Source: Pseudomonadota bacterium (GTDB lineage: Bacteria > Cyanobacteriota > Vampirovibrionia > Obscuribacterales > Obscuribacteraceae). Taken from it: 57,865 nt of DNA. The stretch is taken from positions 1 through 57,865 of the forward strand of contig JAJPJO010000349.1 of the NCBI GenBank assembly GCA_021324135.1. The letters are read 5' to 3'. The position numbers and the translations under genes are program-made. The notes beneath the pieces were generated by a model. It saw only the letters and a program-made list of their open reading frames with translations. It searched no databases and was not told the DNA's origin. Numbering within the stretch: the stretch's first letter is position 1; every line of letters starts with the position of its first letter. This document shows positions 33,926 through 43,149 of this stretch, piece after piece.

Positions 33926-33949
33926 AAACCCCACCAGAGGGCGGGGTTT
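33926..33949. terminator. Terminator hairpin between convergent genes
   Basis: AAACCCC (33926-33932) pairs with GGGGTTT (33943-33949). The A/T ends let it serve both strands. Confidence 0.6.
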
Positions 33950-34018
33950 AGATACCTGTGGGTTTAAATGCCTGTGCGCTTCAGAAGTAGACTCTTAGGC
34001 AGGCTTTTACGCTACTCT

Positions 34019-34038
34019 TAGGAGCCTGTCGGCTCCTA
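34019..34038 (-). terminator. Hairpin overlapping the aldolase stop codon
   Basis: TAGGAGCC (34019-34026) pairs with GGCTCCTA (34031-34038) over a 4-base loop. The stop codon is part of the stem. Confidence 0.55.
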
Positions 34039-35103
34039 CGCGATGGTCACTTCCTTGCAGAGATAAACATCTTGAATGGCGTTGAGCAATTCGATGCCAT
34101 CCTTCATTGGCTTTTGGAACGCCTTGCGTCCGGAAATCAGTCCAGTACCGCCGGCTCGCTTGTTCACAACCGCGGTCATGATTGCTTGCTCCAGATCGTT
34201 GGCACCGGATGCGCCACCAGAGTTGATCAATCCGGCTCTGCCCATATAGCAGTTGGCGACCTGGTATCTGGTCAAATCGATCGGGTGGTCCGTGGTCAGC
34301 TCGCTGTAAACGCGCTCGTCGGTCTTGCCGAATTTAAGCGCTTTGAAGCCGCCGTTGTTCTCCGGCATCTTCTGTTTAATGATATCGGCTTCGATGGTGA
34401 CGCCGAGATGATTGGCTTGACCGGTGAGATCGGCGGAGACGTGGTAGTCGACACCGTCTTTTACAAATGCGGAGTTGCGGGTATAGCACCACAAAATTGT
34501 CGCCATGCCCAGTTGGTGCGCTTCATGGAACGCTTTTGCAACTTCCTGAATCTGTCTGGTCGACTCATCGGAACCAAAATAAATCGTGGCACCAACGGCA
34601 GCGGCGCCGAGTTCCCATGCTTCTCTCACTGTTCCGAACATGATCTGGTCGTACTTGTTCGGGTAGCTCAGCAGCTCATTGTGGTTGATTTTGACTATAA
34701 AAGGAATTCGGTGTGCATACTTTCTGGCCACCGAGCCGAGCACACCGAATGTGGTGGCAACCGCGTTGCAACCGCCCTCGATGGCTAACTTGATGATGTT
34801 CTCTCCGTCGAAGTAAATCGGATTCTTGGCAAACGACGCGCCGGCCGAGTGTTCGATGCCCTGGTCCACCGGAAGAATGGAGAGATATCCAGTTCCAGCC
34901 AGACGGCCATGATTGAACAGTGCATTCAAGTTCCGCATGACTTGCGGGTTTCGGTCGGAGTGAGCCCAGATGCGATCGACAAAATCCGGACCGGGCAAAT
35001 GAAGGTTGCCCTTATCAATTGTTTTACTCGTGTGCTTGAGATAATACGAAGCCTTGTCTCCCAAGGCTTTTTCGATTCTAGACAATTCGGTCATAACTGG
35101 CAT
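34036..35103 (-). CDS. fbaB: Fructose-bisphosphate aldolase class I (FbaB/DhnA type)
   Basis: A 355-residue aldolase of the archaeal/bacterial class I family, which cleaves fructose 1,6-bisphosphate in glycolysis through a Schiff base and needs no metal. Recognisable parts are the early [20 protein letters not shown], the Schiff-base strand region [13 protein letters not shown], and the C-terminal phosphate-binding area [16 protein letters not shown]. The ATG at 35103 has GGAGG about 12 bases upstream; a second ATG at 35094 is possible. Fructose bisphosphate is the expected substrate, though related enzymes act on other ketose phosphates. It stands alone, 99 bases from the epimerase. Confidence 0.9.
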   Translation of the reverse strand: MPVMTELSRIEKALGDKASYYLKHTSKTIDKGNLHLPGPDFVDRIWAHSDRNPQVMRNLNALFNHGRLAGTGYLSILPVDQGIEHSAGASFAKNPIYFDGENIIKLAIEGGCNAVATTFGVLGSVARKYAHRIPFIVKINHNELLSYPNKYDQIMFGTVREAWELGAAAVGATIYFGSDESTRQIQEVAKAFHEAHQLGMATILWCYTRNSAFVKDGVDYHVSADLTGQANHLGVTIEADIIKQKMPENNGGFKALKFGKTDERVYSELTTDHPIDLTRYQVANCYMGRAGLINSGGASGANDLEQAIMTAVVNKRAGGTGLISGRKAFQKPMKDGIELLNAIQDVYLCKEVTIA

Positions 35104-35202
35104 GACTGCTTAGTGCCTCCGCAGTGGTCGTACTTAATCTAAATAAACTAGCAGTATATCGCCCAATAGTAGTGAAATATAGACAAAGATGAACGAAAAC
35201 GC

Positions 35203-35610
35203 CTAATGACACTCGTCGACCGGCTGCGAGAGCTCGAGCAGAACTCCGCCTGTAGACTGGGGATGAACGAAAGCAATCGAGGCGCCGTTGGCTCCGATCT
35301 TCGGCTTTTCATCAATCAATTTCACACCGTCATGCTTTAGTTTTTGCAGCTCGCTGTCGATATTATCCGTTCCAATGCAGATGTGATGCAGACCCGGACC
35401 TTTCTTAGCCAGATATTTGCCGACCGGCGTATCCGGTCCTAGGGGCTCGAGCAGCTCTATATGCGTGTTTCCGAGCTCCAGCTTGGCAACCTTGACACCT
35501 TGTTCTTCAACCGTCTCTACTGTAATGCACTCCAGCCCTAGCGTTTCCTTATAAAAACGCATGGCTTCCTCGAGGTTGTTCACCGCCACGGCAATGTGAT
35601 CGAGTCTCAA
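35203..35610 (-). CDS. mce: Methylmalonyl-CoA epimerase (VOC fold)
   Basis: A 135-residue VOC-superfamily enzyme that interconverts the (R)- and (S)-methylmalonyl-CoA epimers in propionate metabolism. It starts with LDHIAVAVNNLEEAMRFY, and the metal-binding positions follow as H4 (LDHIAVAV), the His in GPGLHHICIG and the Glu in GVLLELSQP. The start is TTG at 35610, with AAGGGGGG directly upstream; no ATG is available. The mutase genes are not in the window. It is separated from the secreted protein gene by 20 bases and may be co-transcribed with it. Confidence 0.88.
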   Translation of the reverse strand: MRLDHIAVAVNNLEEAMRFYKETLGLECITVETVEEQGVKVAKLELGNTHIELLEPLGPDTPVGKYLAKKGPGLHHICIGTDNIDSELQKLKHDGVKLIDEKPKIGANGASIAFVHPQSTGGVLLELSQPVDECH

Positions 35611-35630
35611 GAAGCCCCCCTTCAGCGAGT

Positions 35631-36086
35631 CTATGGCCCGAAGCCCGAGGCGCGCTCGAAAAATTTGTGAATGATGTTCAGTTTGCGCAGTTGGCTGAAT
35701 TCGTCGTATTCCTTAAAAGTGCTCATCAGGCGCGTCTGGCGTTCGAGCAGCTCAAACTGATCGAAGGGCACCCAGACCTCGCCGCGCCATTTCGGGTCGT
35801 AGTAAAAACGATTCAGCGCCGCTGTCATATTTATGGTGCTATCGACGTTCAACACATAAGGCTGCCCGTCATCGCGAACCGGAAAACAGACCGCCTCTCC
35901 CGGCGGGGCAACCTTGTCGCCGCGCGGCAATGCATGCGGCTGTTCAATACTCATCGGCACACTCTTGCCGCGGAAAAGCCGCTCGGGAAACCCATCTTTA
36001 GCGAGGGCGCCCGGCGCTGCCAGCAACGCCTGCAAAATTCCGGCAAGAATAACGCTTGTTTTACAAAATCTAATCTTGACTCTCAT
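35631..36086 (-). CDS. Exported protein, 151 residues, unknown
   Basis: A Sec signal peptide (VKIRFCKTSVILAGILQALL, cleavage after ALAK near residue 30) is followed by a 120-residue mature domain rich in aromatic and charged residues (NRFYYDPKWRGEVWVPFDQF). No lipobox and no known family. It lies 20 bases upstream of the epimerase on the same strand. Likely periplasmic or surface; the function is open. Confidence 0.65.
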   Translation of the reverse strand: MRVKIRFCKTSVILAGILQALLAAPGALAKDGFPERLFRGKSVPMSIEQPHALPRGDKVAPPGEAVCFPVRDDGQPYVLNVDSTINMTAALNRFYYDPKWRGEVWVPFDQFELLERQTRLMSTFKEYDEFSQLRKLNIIHKFFERASGFGP

Positions 36087-36273
36087 GACTCTTGCAGGAA
36101 GCGGCTCTCGCTTGAAATTAGTGCGAACCCCTATGCTCGCCCATCAACCATGATAAGGCAAAGTGATCAAACTTGGTAACCGAACCTTCTTAACTTAAAT
36201 CTTTCCGCTGTCACCGCTTGAAGACTTCCAGTAAACTCTGGAGCTCAGTTCACCCCGTGTCTGGAGAATGTTT

Positions 36274-37809
36274 ATGGCATTGAGTGTCGGCAAGCACCGC
36301 GTCACTTCTGGAATTGTTATTTCCTGCGCAGGACTCCTTCTTGGCATCTCGTCGGCTGCATTAGTGCAGAATCCGACCTTCGCCCAAGCAACACCGGAAG
36401 CCACGAGCGAGGCAGCTGGTTCAAGCAGCGCTCCACCCTCGGTCCTATCAGAGCTGGCCGGTGAGGGCCAAGCTCAAGCAAAAACCGAAGCCAAGCCAGC
36501 CGCTGATGCAGCCACCGCCGGCGAACTCGACTATGACAAAGCCCTGGAAGCGCTGATGAAGACCAAGGCGCACACGGAAGAAGCCTCCAATTGGGAGCGG
36601 CGAACTATTGTCGTGCCACCAGGGGTAGATCCTCAGACCGTCATTCAGCAAAACATGATAAACGTCTCCGCTCCAGACGGCAGCAAACCAGGAAAGATCA
36701 AGGTTGAACCAATAAAAATAGATGGAGTTCTGCCGGCCAATCAGGAAGCGCCTGCAACCCCGGCTGCAAAAACGCCGGAGGGCAATGGCGGCTGGGAATG
36801 GCTCAGCAAAGACGCCGACGGCAAAAAGATTGAGCCTGCCCAACAAGCGCAAGAGCCTGTCAAAGTTGAGGAGACCGTTGCAGCTCCGACCCCAGGTGGA
36901 CGCCCGACTTCACAACCTAAATCAAGCTTCACAACCGTATTCGATGCCACCAAGGATGGTGGCGCAAATCCGGTAAGAACACGACCGGTCAGTTTCAATG
37001 CCTCTGCCGCTGCCCCATCCGATAATGATGTTATCGACCTGGGCGGCGATGATTCTGCCAAACCAAATCCTCTGCGCTCCGCCAATTCATTGAATAAACC
37101 GCAGGCAAAGCCGGCCGCCAAGCGCGCCCAACCAGCCGAAGAGCCCCAGGAAATGGCGGAGCAAAATGCCCCTGCCAAGGATGAGGCTGCCGAGGAGGAA
37201 CAAGGTCCCAAGAAAAACGCAGCCGAAGTGGCGCGCGATGCGATCAGCACCTACAACAGCGCCGTCAAGCTTCACCTCTCCGGACATCTGAGCGAGGCGA
37301 TCGAAGAGTATCAGGCGGCTCTGGAAGCCAATCCCGAGCTAAGCCAGGCGCATTGCAATCTTGGTTTGATATACAACCAGCAGCACGAGTATGCCAAAGC
37401 CATTCAAGAATTCCGCAAGGCACTGGCAATCGATCCTAAAGATGCCATCACATATAATGGCATAGGCGCTGCCTTTCGAGCCCAAAACGACAAAGAAGCT
37501 GCAATTAAGAACTGGAAGACGGCCATATCACTCGATCCGAAGCTGGCCACCGCGCACTACAACCTGGGCACGGTATACGAGCTGCAAAAGGAATACGACC
37601 GGGCCCTGGAATCATACACCGATGCAATCAAGAACGATTCACGGCTCGGCGAGGCCTACTACAGGAGCGGCTTGATTCTGGCGCGCACGAAGCGAACCGA
37701 AGAAGCCAAAGAGATGCTCAGCAAGGCGATCAAAATATCGAAAAACGCCGAGTATAGCGAAGACGCCCGCAAACGCCTGGCTCTGATGGAGCAAGGCAAG
37801 GCGCGCTAG
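36274..37809 (+). CDS. Exported TPR-repeat protein with disordered linker
   Basis: A 511-residue protein. Residues 1-35 form a signal peptide (GIVISCAGLLLGISSAALVQ, cleavage likely near FAQA). Residues 40-320 are an Ala/Pro/Lys/Glu-rich, mostly disordered region. Residues 320-511 hold about five TPR units (AHCNLGLIYNQQHEYAKAIQ, then AHYNLGTVYELQKEYDRALE). TPR proteins mediate protein-protein contacts, here outside the cytoplasm. I prefer the ATG at 36274 because GGAG lies 8 bases upstream; the first ATG at 36268 has none. No enzymatic motif. Neighbours are unrelated. Confidence 0.82.
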   Translation: MALSVGKHRVTSGIVISCAGLLLGISSAALVQNPTFAQATPEATSEAAGSSSAPPSVLSELAGEGQAQAKTEAKPAADAATAGELDYDKALEALMKTKAHTEEASNWERRTIVVPPGVDPQTVIQQNMINVSAPDGSKPGKIKVEPIKIDGVLPANQEAPATPAAKTPEGNGGWEWLSKDADGKKIEPAQQAQEPVKVEETVAAPTPGGRPTSQPKSSFTTVFDATKDGGANPVRTRPVSFNASAAAPSDNDVIDLGGDDSAKPNPLRSANSLNKPQAKPAAKRAQPAEEPQEMAEQNAPAKDEAAEEEQGPKKNAAEVARDAISTYNSAVKLHLSGHLSEAIEEYQAALEANPELSQAHCNLGLIYNQQHEYAKAIQEFRKALAIDPKDAITYNGIGAAFRAQNDKEAAIKNWKTAISLDPKLATAHYNLGTVYELQKEYDRALESYTDAIKNDSRLGEAYYRSGLILARTKRTEEAKEMLSKAIKISKNAEYSEDARKRLALMEQGKAR

Positions 37810-37885
37810 ATAACAGCCGAAGCCCATCAGCGGCAAGCCGCGAGCCTCGCTAATCGGCGCTGCGCTAGCATAGCAAGCACGCATT

Positions 37886-37917
37886 CAAGCAAGCCCACGT
37901 GCAAGCAAGCTCACGTA
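37886..37917. repeat. Two-unit 16-base tandem repeat
   Basis: CAAGCAAGCCCACGTG is followed at once by CAAGCAAGCTCACGTA. It lies in the 280-base spacer after the TPR gene, which holds nothing else that I can name. Confidence 0.6.
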
Positions 37918-38092
37918 GCGAACTCACATACATAGCAAGATCACATTAACAGCCAGCCTGACATTACCTGGCGAACTACTTTCGCCTCGATGAACATGAC
38001 GAGCGCAACCCAGGTTTAGCGATATTTGTTCATATCATTCTTCTCGACTGTCTTCTCGAATACTTTCGATCAGGTACAGTGATCGTTCCATC

Positions 38093-40045
38093 CTACCTAG
38101 CAGTTGTATCCGAAAGATCGCCAGGATCGGCCAACCATTTCAGATCTTTTTCGAACGACTCGACCTCGCCCCAGCTATTCGGATCTTTCAAATATTTCTG
38201 TCCCTCGGGACTGCCGAGGAAGCGGCGAAAGTCAGGATCGGCATAACAGCTTCGTATACGCGGATCGCTTATTTTTTCCACTTGCTCATCTGTGAGATTG
38301 AAATTGTTTTTGTTGTGCCAAAAACGACGAAACTCGGGATCCTTCATATATCCCATAAGTTGAGTAAGCTTCGGCACTGGAATGCCGCTGCCTCCCCTGG
38401 GCTTCGTCTTTTGAGCGAAAATGCGCAGATTGGCAAAATGCGACTCGAGCTCATTGATGGCCTTGTCCGGCACGGCCGCGCTTGGGCTAATCATAACCGC
38501 TCGCAGGCTCTTGCAGTTCCAGAGATATCTCAGTCCCTTAGCGGTAACCAGCGGGCAACGATCGATACCAACCAGATTGAGTGATTCCATATGGCTGACC
38601 CGCTCTAGAGCTTGGTCTGTAATTTTCGTGCCGTTGAGCACTAACTCCTTGATGGGCAGCACGACGATTTTTGCAATGCCATCATCGGTGATGGCGGTGT
38701 CCTCTAAGAACAAATGCTCTAAATGCTTGAGCTGCCGCACTTCATCGAGGGTCTCATCAGTAGCCCTGGTTCGGCTCAAGTTGAGCTCGATCACCGGACT
38801 GTCCTTAAACATCGAAATTCCTTTGCCGGTCATGTTTCGATTTTCCAAATTGATGCGCGACAACATGTGCGCTTTATACCTCAGCAAGTGCTTCAAGTCC
38901 GCATCCGTACAAGCCGGCTGAGCTCTGACTGAAAGTCCTCGGGGATTGATCGATACATGAAATGGCTCCTCATAAAAATCGGCACGCGCGTCCTTACCTT
39001 TGATGGTTTCGATTGCCGTCGAGACAACCGGTTCGGATTGACGCCTGAGGACAAAGTAATATGCAGCCAGTGAAGCAATCGCCAAAGCAGCACATAGCAA
39101 AATGATTTCCCGACTCTTGAGCGGAAAGGCAGCACCAGATGCGGTATTACACTCGGCGGGCTTGTGGCGCGCCGCTTCGGTTTTCCCATCTGCCTCGGCC
39201 ATCGGCACGGCGGCAAGCGCTGCCTGCAAATCCTGGCTCGATTGAAAACGCCGACTCGGATCTTTTTCAAGCAGCTTTTCAATCACAGCTGCCAACTCCG
39301 GTGGAAAATGAAGTTTGTCATCGACCGCGTTTATGCTCGGCGGCACCTGGGTTATGTGCTTCTCGAAGGTTTCCATAACCGTTTCACCCTGAAGTGGCGC
39401 ACGACCTGTGAGAATCTGGAACATCAAACAACCCAGAGAATATAGATCGGATCGCTCATCGACAGCCGTTCCCGCGATTTGCTCCGGACTCATGTACAAC
39501 GGACTGCCGACGCAAACACCCGAGGCGGTCAGGGAAAGCTCGGAGCGACTCATCTTTGCCAGACCGAAATCGACAATCTTGGCCACCGTTCCCTCATTGC
39601 TCTCCTGAAGCATGATGTTGGATGGCTTTATGTCACGATGAAGAATGCCGCTTGCATGAGCGTGAGCCAGTCCGCTGCATATCTGCGAAAAAATCGGCAC
39701 TGCCTTCGGCGGCGACAATGCTCCTTCTCGATCGAGAATTTCAGCCAGACTCCGCCCGCCGATATAGTCCATAACCAGGTATAGCTCTCCTGATTTGGCT
39801 TGACCGAAGTCGAAGACGGTCAAAATGTTCGGATGATTAAGCTTGGCAGTGGTTCTGGCTTCTTGATGGAAACGGACAATCGCCTCGGCATCGGTGGCGG
39901 CTAAAACCTTAATCGCCACGTCCTTATCGAGAATCTGATCGCGCACGCGATAAACCGCTCCCACTCCGCCTGTGCCGAGCAACGACGCCTGGCTGTAGCG
40001 CGCATCGAGGAGAGGAATTGCATTTCCATTCGGGCTCTTAGCCAT
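38093..40045 (-). CDS. Membrane Ser/Thr protein kinase with leucine-rich repeats
   Basis: A 650-residue Hanks-type kinase (PknB-like). Residues 15-285 form the kinase: glycine loop LLGTGGVGAVY, ATP lysine K46 (VAIKVL), catalytic loop HRDIKPSN (D138, K140), DFG at D159, and the APE region as MSPEQIAG. Residues about 310-335 form a transmembrane helix (EIILLCAALAIASLAAYYFV). The external part holds several leucine-rich repeats (LNLSRTRATDETLDEVRQLK, then LEHLFLEDTAITDDGIAKI), and then a polar tail with repeated FRRF motifs (DPEFRRFWHN, DPDFRRFLGS). LRR ectodomains bind ligands in other systems; the ligand is unknown. The kinase residues are intact, so it is likely active. Confidence 0.9.
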   Translation of the reverse strand: MAKSPNGNAIPLLDARYSQASLLGTGGVGAVYRVRDQILDKDVAIKVLAATDAEAIVRFHQEARTTAKLNHPNILTVFDFGQAKSGELYLVMDYIGGRSLAEILDREGALSPPKAVPIFSQICSGLAHAHASGILHRDIKPSNIMLQESNEGTVAKIVDFGLAKMSRSELSLTASGVCVGSPLYMSPEQIAGTAVDERSDLYSLGCLMFQILTGRAPLQGETVMETFEKHITQVPPSINAVDDKLHFPPELAAVIEKLLEKDPSRRFQSSQDLQAALAAVPMAEADGKTEAARHKPAECNTASGAAFPLKSREIILLCAALAIASLAAYYFVLRRQSEPVVSTAIETIKGKDARADFYEEPFHVSINPRGLSVRAQPACTDADLKHLLRYKAHMLSRINLENRNMTGKGISMFKDSPVIELNLSRTRATDETLDEVRQLKHLEHLFLEDTAITDDGIAKIVVLPIKELVLNGTKITDQALERVSHMESLNLVGIDRCPLVTAKGLRYLWNCKSLRAVMISPSAAVPDKAINELESHFANLRIFAQKTKPRGGSGIPVPKLTQLMGYMKDPEFRRFWHNKNNFNLTDEQVEKISDPRIRSCYADPDFRRFLGSPEGQKYLKDPNSWGEVESFEKDLKWLADPGDLSDTTAR

Positions 40046-40168
40046 AGCGATCTTTCTGCCTGAGCACTCTCTGACATGATTCCCAAAAGCGAGCTCGCTT
40101 CCTCGCCCTGTGGAGCAGGCTCATTACTGAAGATGCTCGGCTCGCCTGGCGGGCGCCGAAAAAACGAA

Positions 40169-40651
40169 CTACTCAGGTCTTGATCCCTTGCAAATTTTCT
40201 GGACCAAACTTGTCGTGCTTTTACCGGGCACCAGAGCGATTATTTCGACGCGCCCTCCCCATGACTCCACCAAAGGCGTTTCAGCCAGGTCAGAGGGCTT
40301 GTAATCGCTTCCTTTTACATGAATATTCGGCCGGGCGATTTTGAGAAATTCAATCGGAGTTTGCTCCTCGAAGATGAAAACGTAATCGACGCAGGCGAGG
40401 CTGGCCAGAATCTCGGCGCGATCTTCATCTTTGTTGAGAGGGCGGTCGGGTCCCTTCAAGCGTTTCACCGATGCATCGCTGTTCAGTCCGATCACCAATA
40501 AATCACCCAATGCCCGCGCTTCCTTCAAGATGCGCACGTGCCCAACGTGCAAAATATCGAAACAGCCATTTGTAGTAACGACGGTGAGACCCTTGCTACG
40601 CGCTTCTTGGCATATATTTGCCAGTTGGTTTTTGTCAACAATGCTACCCAT
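40169..40651 (-). CDS. rfaE2: D-glycero-D-manno-heptose 1-phosphate adenylyltransferase-like protein (RfaE2 domain)
   Basis: A 160-residue nucleotidyltransferase. The HxGH motif is in HVGHVRIL, and the substrate region reads GSDYKPSDLAETPLV. It belongs to the cytidylyltransferase family typified by the C-terminal half of HldE, which makes ADP-heptose for the lipopolysaccharide core. Here the kinase half is absent, as in organisms with separate RfaE1 and RfaE2. A heptose role would imply an LPS-type outer membrane. The ATG at 40651 has only a weak ribosome site. Isolated between the kinase gene and a long spacer. Confidence 0.85.
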   Translation of the reverse strand: MGSIVDKNQLANICQEARSKGLTVVTTNGCFDILHVGHVRILKEARALGDLLVIGLNSDASVKRLKGPDRPLNKDEDRAEILASLACVDYVFIFEEQTPIEFLKIARPNIHVKGSDYKPSDLAETPLVESWGGRVEIIALVPGKSTTSLVQKICKGSRPE

Positions 40652-41484
40652 AGATGCAGCTCGTCAAGAAAGTCGCGCCCGGATCGAAGTTCAAGCAGCA
40701 ACGAATTTTTTTCGTGCAGATCCCGTTCGAAACAGCATTAGCGATAACGATAGCAAAAGATCAGGGCAATTTAAACGGCGCAGATTAGCTGCCGCTCAGC
40801 TTTTAATATCAGTTGCACTAGTGGGTGCGGCAACCGATTCTTGCGGCCAATTGGCCTAAATACACAAGACGGCTCGCTTTTGACGGACAGCTTGCCCGGC
40901 CTTGATCAAACCGGTCAAACGCCGGACATCTGAAGATTAGCCTCCGCTCAGCATCTAATATCAACTATGTTAGTAGTGCGGAGGAGCCGATCGGTATTTC
41001 GAATATCGAAAGCCCTAGGCTCTGTGCGGTGTATAGCGCCTCCAAATATAAATAAATTGTTCACATAATTCCAACTGGACACAGCGCAAACCCTTGTAGG
41101 GACCGGCTTTTCGGCGCTCGGCATTATTGTTGACGTGAATACCCAGATATCACGTATGTTGTCTATATCGTCTTGTACAGCTCGGACCGCACGCATACTC
41201 CTAAACAGGCATCCCACCTCGCAATAAGCTTTTCTTTAGCTTTCCCTTACGGAGTGGATGTTTCCCGGTCGTGCATCGAGCGTACCGAAAAGAACTTGAG
41301 GCTGCCTTCCTGCTCATCCTGTCTCAACAATCACGGCTGTCACCAGCTGATGAGAACGGAGACAACTGAGCGCAGGCAACTTTCCAAGGCAATGCGGCCA
41401 CAGGTATGAACAGTACCTGAAATTGGCTGCCCGATCGTCACAGCCCTAAGTGAAACGCACCCTCTTTTTGCAAAGGAGCTTTGC
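40652..41484. other. Long intergenic region upstream of the ten-gene operon
   Basis: About 830 bases without a supported gene. It holds the duplicated element above and, at its end, the ribosome site AAAGGAG inside the small inverted repeat GCAAAG...CTTTGC just before the lipoprotein ATG. No promoter could be fixed. Confidence 0.45.
40782..40991. repeat. Diverged duplicated intergenic element
   Basis: A segment starting AGATTAGCTGCCGCTCAGC (about 40782-40838) recurs as AGATTAGCCTCCGCTCAGC (about 40934-40991), about 150 bases later, and both run on to GTGCGG and CCGAT. Both copies are preceded by an AAACG-rich stretch. They lie upstream of the ten-gene operon. GGCCAATTGGCC (40846-40857), between them, is a perfect palindrome. 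Confidence 0.55.
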
Positions 41485-43008
41485 ATGCAGACCTCTTTCA
41501 CGCGGACGGCACCTCAGTCAGCCCGCCAGTGGTCCGCCAGCTATGCCGTGCTCGCGGCTTTGCTGGTCGCCGCGGCAACTTCGCTGACCGGCTGCCAGCA
41601 ACGCACTCCCGCTCCCAAAGTCGTGATCGGCAGCAACACCCCCCGCCCCGATCTCCTCGAGCTCGGCCCGATCGGCGCCAAGCGCACGGAGCACGGCGGC
41701 GATGCGCCCAGCGACGTGAAGATGACGGCCACGCCTTACCCGGACGGGCACGGATACACGTACTTCGCCAATGGTAACGTGGTGAGGACGGAGGAGATGT
41801 ACAAATCCGTCGAGGGCCAGCCACACCGCCAGAAGAGCCGGGCCGAGTGGGACAAGACCGGCGAGAAGGTCGTCTCCGGCCAGGTCTGGCGTCGGGACGG
41901 ATCGGTCTGGCTCGAGTACCACCGGCTGCCCGATGGTACCAAGGAGACCAGGTACTTCACGGCACCGACGCAGGAGCGGCCTAGTTTCCTGTTCCTCAAA
42001 CACCTCGTCAGACCGTCTGATGCGCCCGCCGCCAAGGCAGCCAAGGTGACGGAAGCGCCCAAAGTCATGCCCAAGGCAGAGCCAATCGGCATGCCCAAAG
42101 CGGTCGAGACCGCAACCCCAGCTCCTGCGACCAAGACTAGACCCAAGACGCTCGACACCATTTACCTGCGCCCCAACGGCAGGATCTGGGCTACCGAGCA
42201 GCAGCTCTGGGTGGAGCCTTACACGGAAGCCGAGCCGGAGTCCGGCGAGGAGTCCGAAGTGGCAGGACACTGGGAGAAGCAGGGGATCGACCTCTTCGCC
42301 GACGACGATGGCAACCGCAGAGAGTGGCACGTGGAGTGGACCGGCAGTTCGATCACTCTCACCCACCTGCGCGACGACGGCATCAAGAAGGACTTTGTTG
42401 CCAACTGGTCCGCCAACTCCACGGCTGGCTCCGAGCTCTTCGGCATGACCTTCAACCGGCTCCAATCGGTAGAAGAGTATGACCAGAAGGGCGAACTGTC
42501 CCGGTCGCTCAGCTTCGACCAGTCATCCGACCCGATGAGCCTGAAGCTCGCGAGCATCACCCTGCCGCAAGGCAAGGACAAATCAAAGGTGCTCAACTTC
42601 AGCTACCCGTGGGCCTTCTTCGAGCGGTGGGGCGTCGCTCCTGCCGGCACCGTCCTCGATGATCTGGGTGCGATCAAGACCTGGAACGCCCAGAGCAAGA
42701 CGTGGTCCACCGTGGAGCGGAAGCGCCGCTTTCTCACAAACGGCAAGGTGGCCTCAATCGTCATCAAAAACGCCGGCAAGGAAGAGCGGCTCAATCTGGA
42801 GCCCGGCCGCAACGACAGATACTGGCCGGTGGATCCGCGCCTGCTCAAGTTGCCAGGCGAGATGCCCTTCTGGAAGGAGTTCTTCACCTTGCAGCGCGAA
42901 CAGGCGCAGCAGGATCTGGACTTCCTCGGACTGCGCATTCCCGGCGATCGGATTCGCTGGTACTTCCAGACCAACTTCCTTGAGCCGGACGAACCTGACG
43001 GTCCGTAA
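41485..43008 (+). CDS. Lipoprotein with YwqK/MORN-like repeats, first gene of the MoxR-VWA operon
   Basis: A 507-residue exported lipoprotein. A signal peptide ends in the lipobox LTGC, with the lipidated Cys at 37. The N-terminal mature part has MORN/YwqK-like strands (YTYFANGNVVRTEEMYKS, GQVWRRDGSVWLEYHRLPDG), and a long Pro/Ala/Lys-rich linker (about 175-225) separates it from a second repeat-rich domain (IYLRPNGRIWATEQQLWVE, then REWHVEWTGSSITLT). No enzymatic motif. AAAGGAG lies before the ATG at 41485. The next gene starts 141 bases on, after a strong hairpin. It may be the surface or periplasmic partner of the complex. Confidence 0.78.
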   Translation: MQTSFTRTAPQSARQWSASYAVLAALLVAAATSLTGCQQRTPAPKVVIGSNTPRPDLLELGPIGAKRTEHGGDAPSDVKMTATPYPDGHGYTYFANGNVVRTEEMYKSVEGQPHRQKSRAEWDKTGEKVVSGQVWRRDGSVWLEYHRLPDGTKETRYFTAPTQERPSFLFLKHLVRPSDAPAAKAAKVTEAPKVMPKAEPIGMPKAVETATPAPATKTRPKTLDTIYLRPNGRIWATEQQLWVEPYTEAEPESGEESEVAGHWEKQGIDLFADDDGNRREWHVEWTGSSITLTHLRDDGIKKDFVANWSANSTAGSELFGMTFNRLQSVEEYDQKGELSRSLSFDQSSDPMSLKLASITLPQGKDKSKVLNFSYPWAFFERWGVAPAGTVLDDLGAIKTWNAQSKTWSTVERKRRFLTNGKVASIVIKNAGKEERLNLEPGRNDRYWPVDPRLLKLPGEMPFWKEFFTLQREQAQQDLDFLGLRIPGDRIRWYFQTNFLEPDEPDGP

Positions 43009-43039
43009 GCAGCCGGCTCGGGCTCGATAACGCAACCCT

Positions 43040-43064
43040 GTGGGCGGCGAATTCCGCCGCCCAC
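43040..43064 (+). other. Operon-junction hairpin 1
   Basis: GTGGGCGGCG (43040-43049) pairs with CGCCGCCCAC (43055-43064) over AATTC, 31 bases after the lipoprotein stop; TTT follows. It may be an attenuator, a partial terminator or an mRNA-stabilising stem. Confidence 0.6.
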
Positions 43065-43149
43065 TTTCCTGAAAACCAGACGCTCCCTCTCCACCCCCCT
43101 GGGGACGCGTTTGCAGACACCAAACAATGGGACAAGGGAGAACAAGATC

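Larger units (their letters stand above)
33577..34035. other. Convergent intergenic region rich in repeats
   Basis: The 460-base spacer between the coiled-coil gene and aldolase. It contains a direct repeat (33693-33712 and 33777-33797), a low-complexity stretch (33802-33905) and terminator hairpins (33926-33949 and 34019-34038). No gene is supported. Confidence 0.5.
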
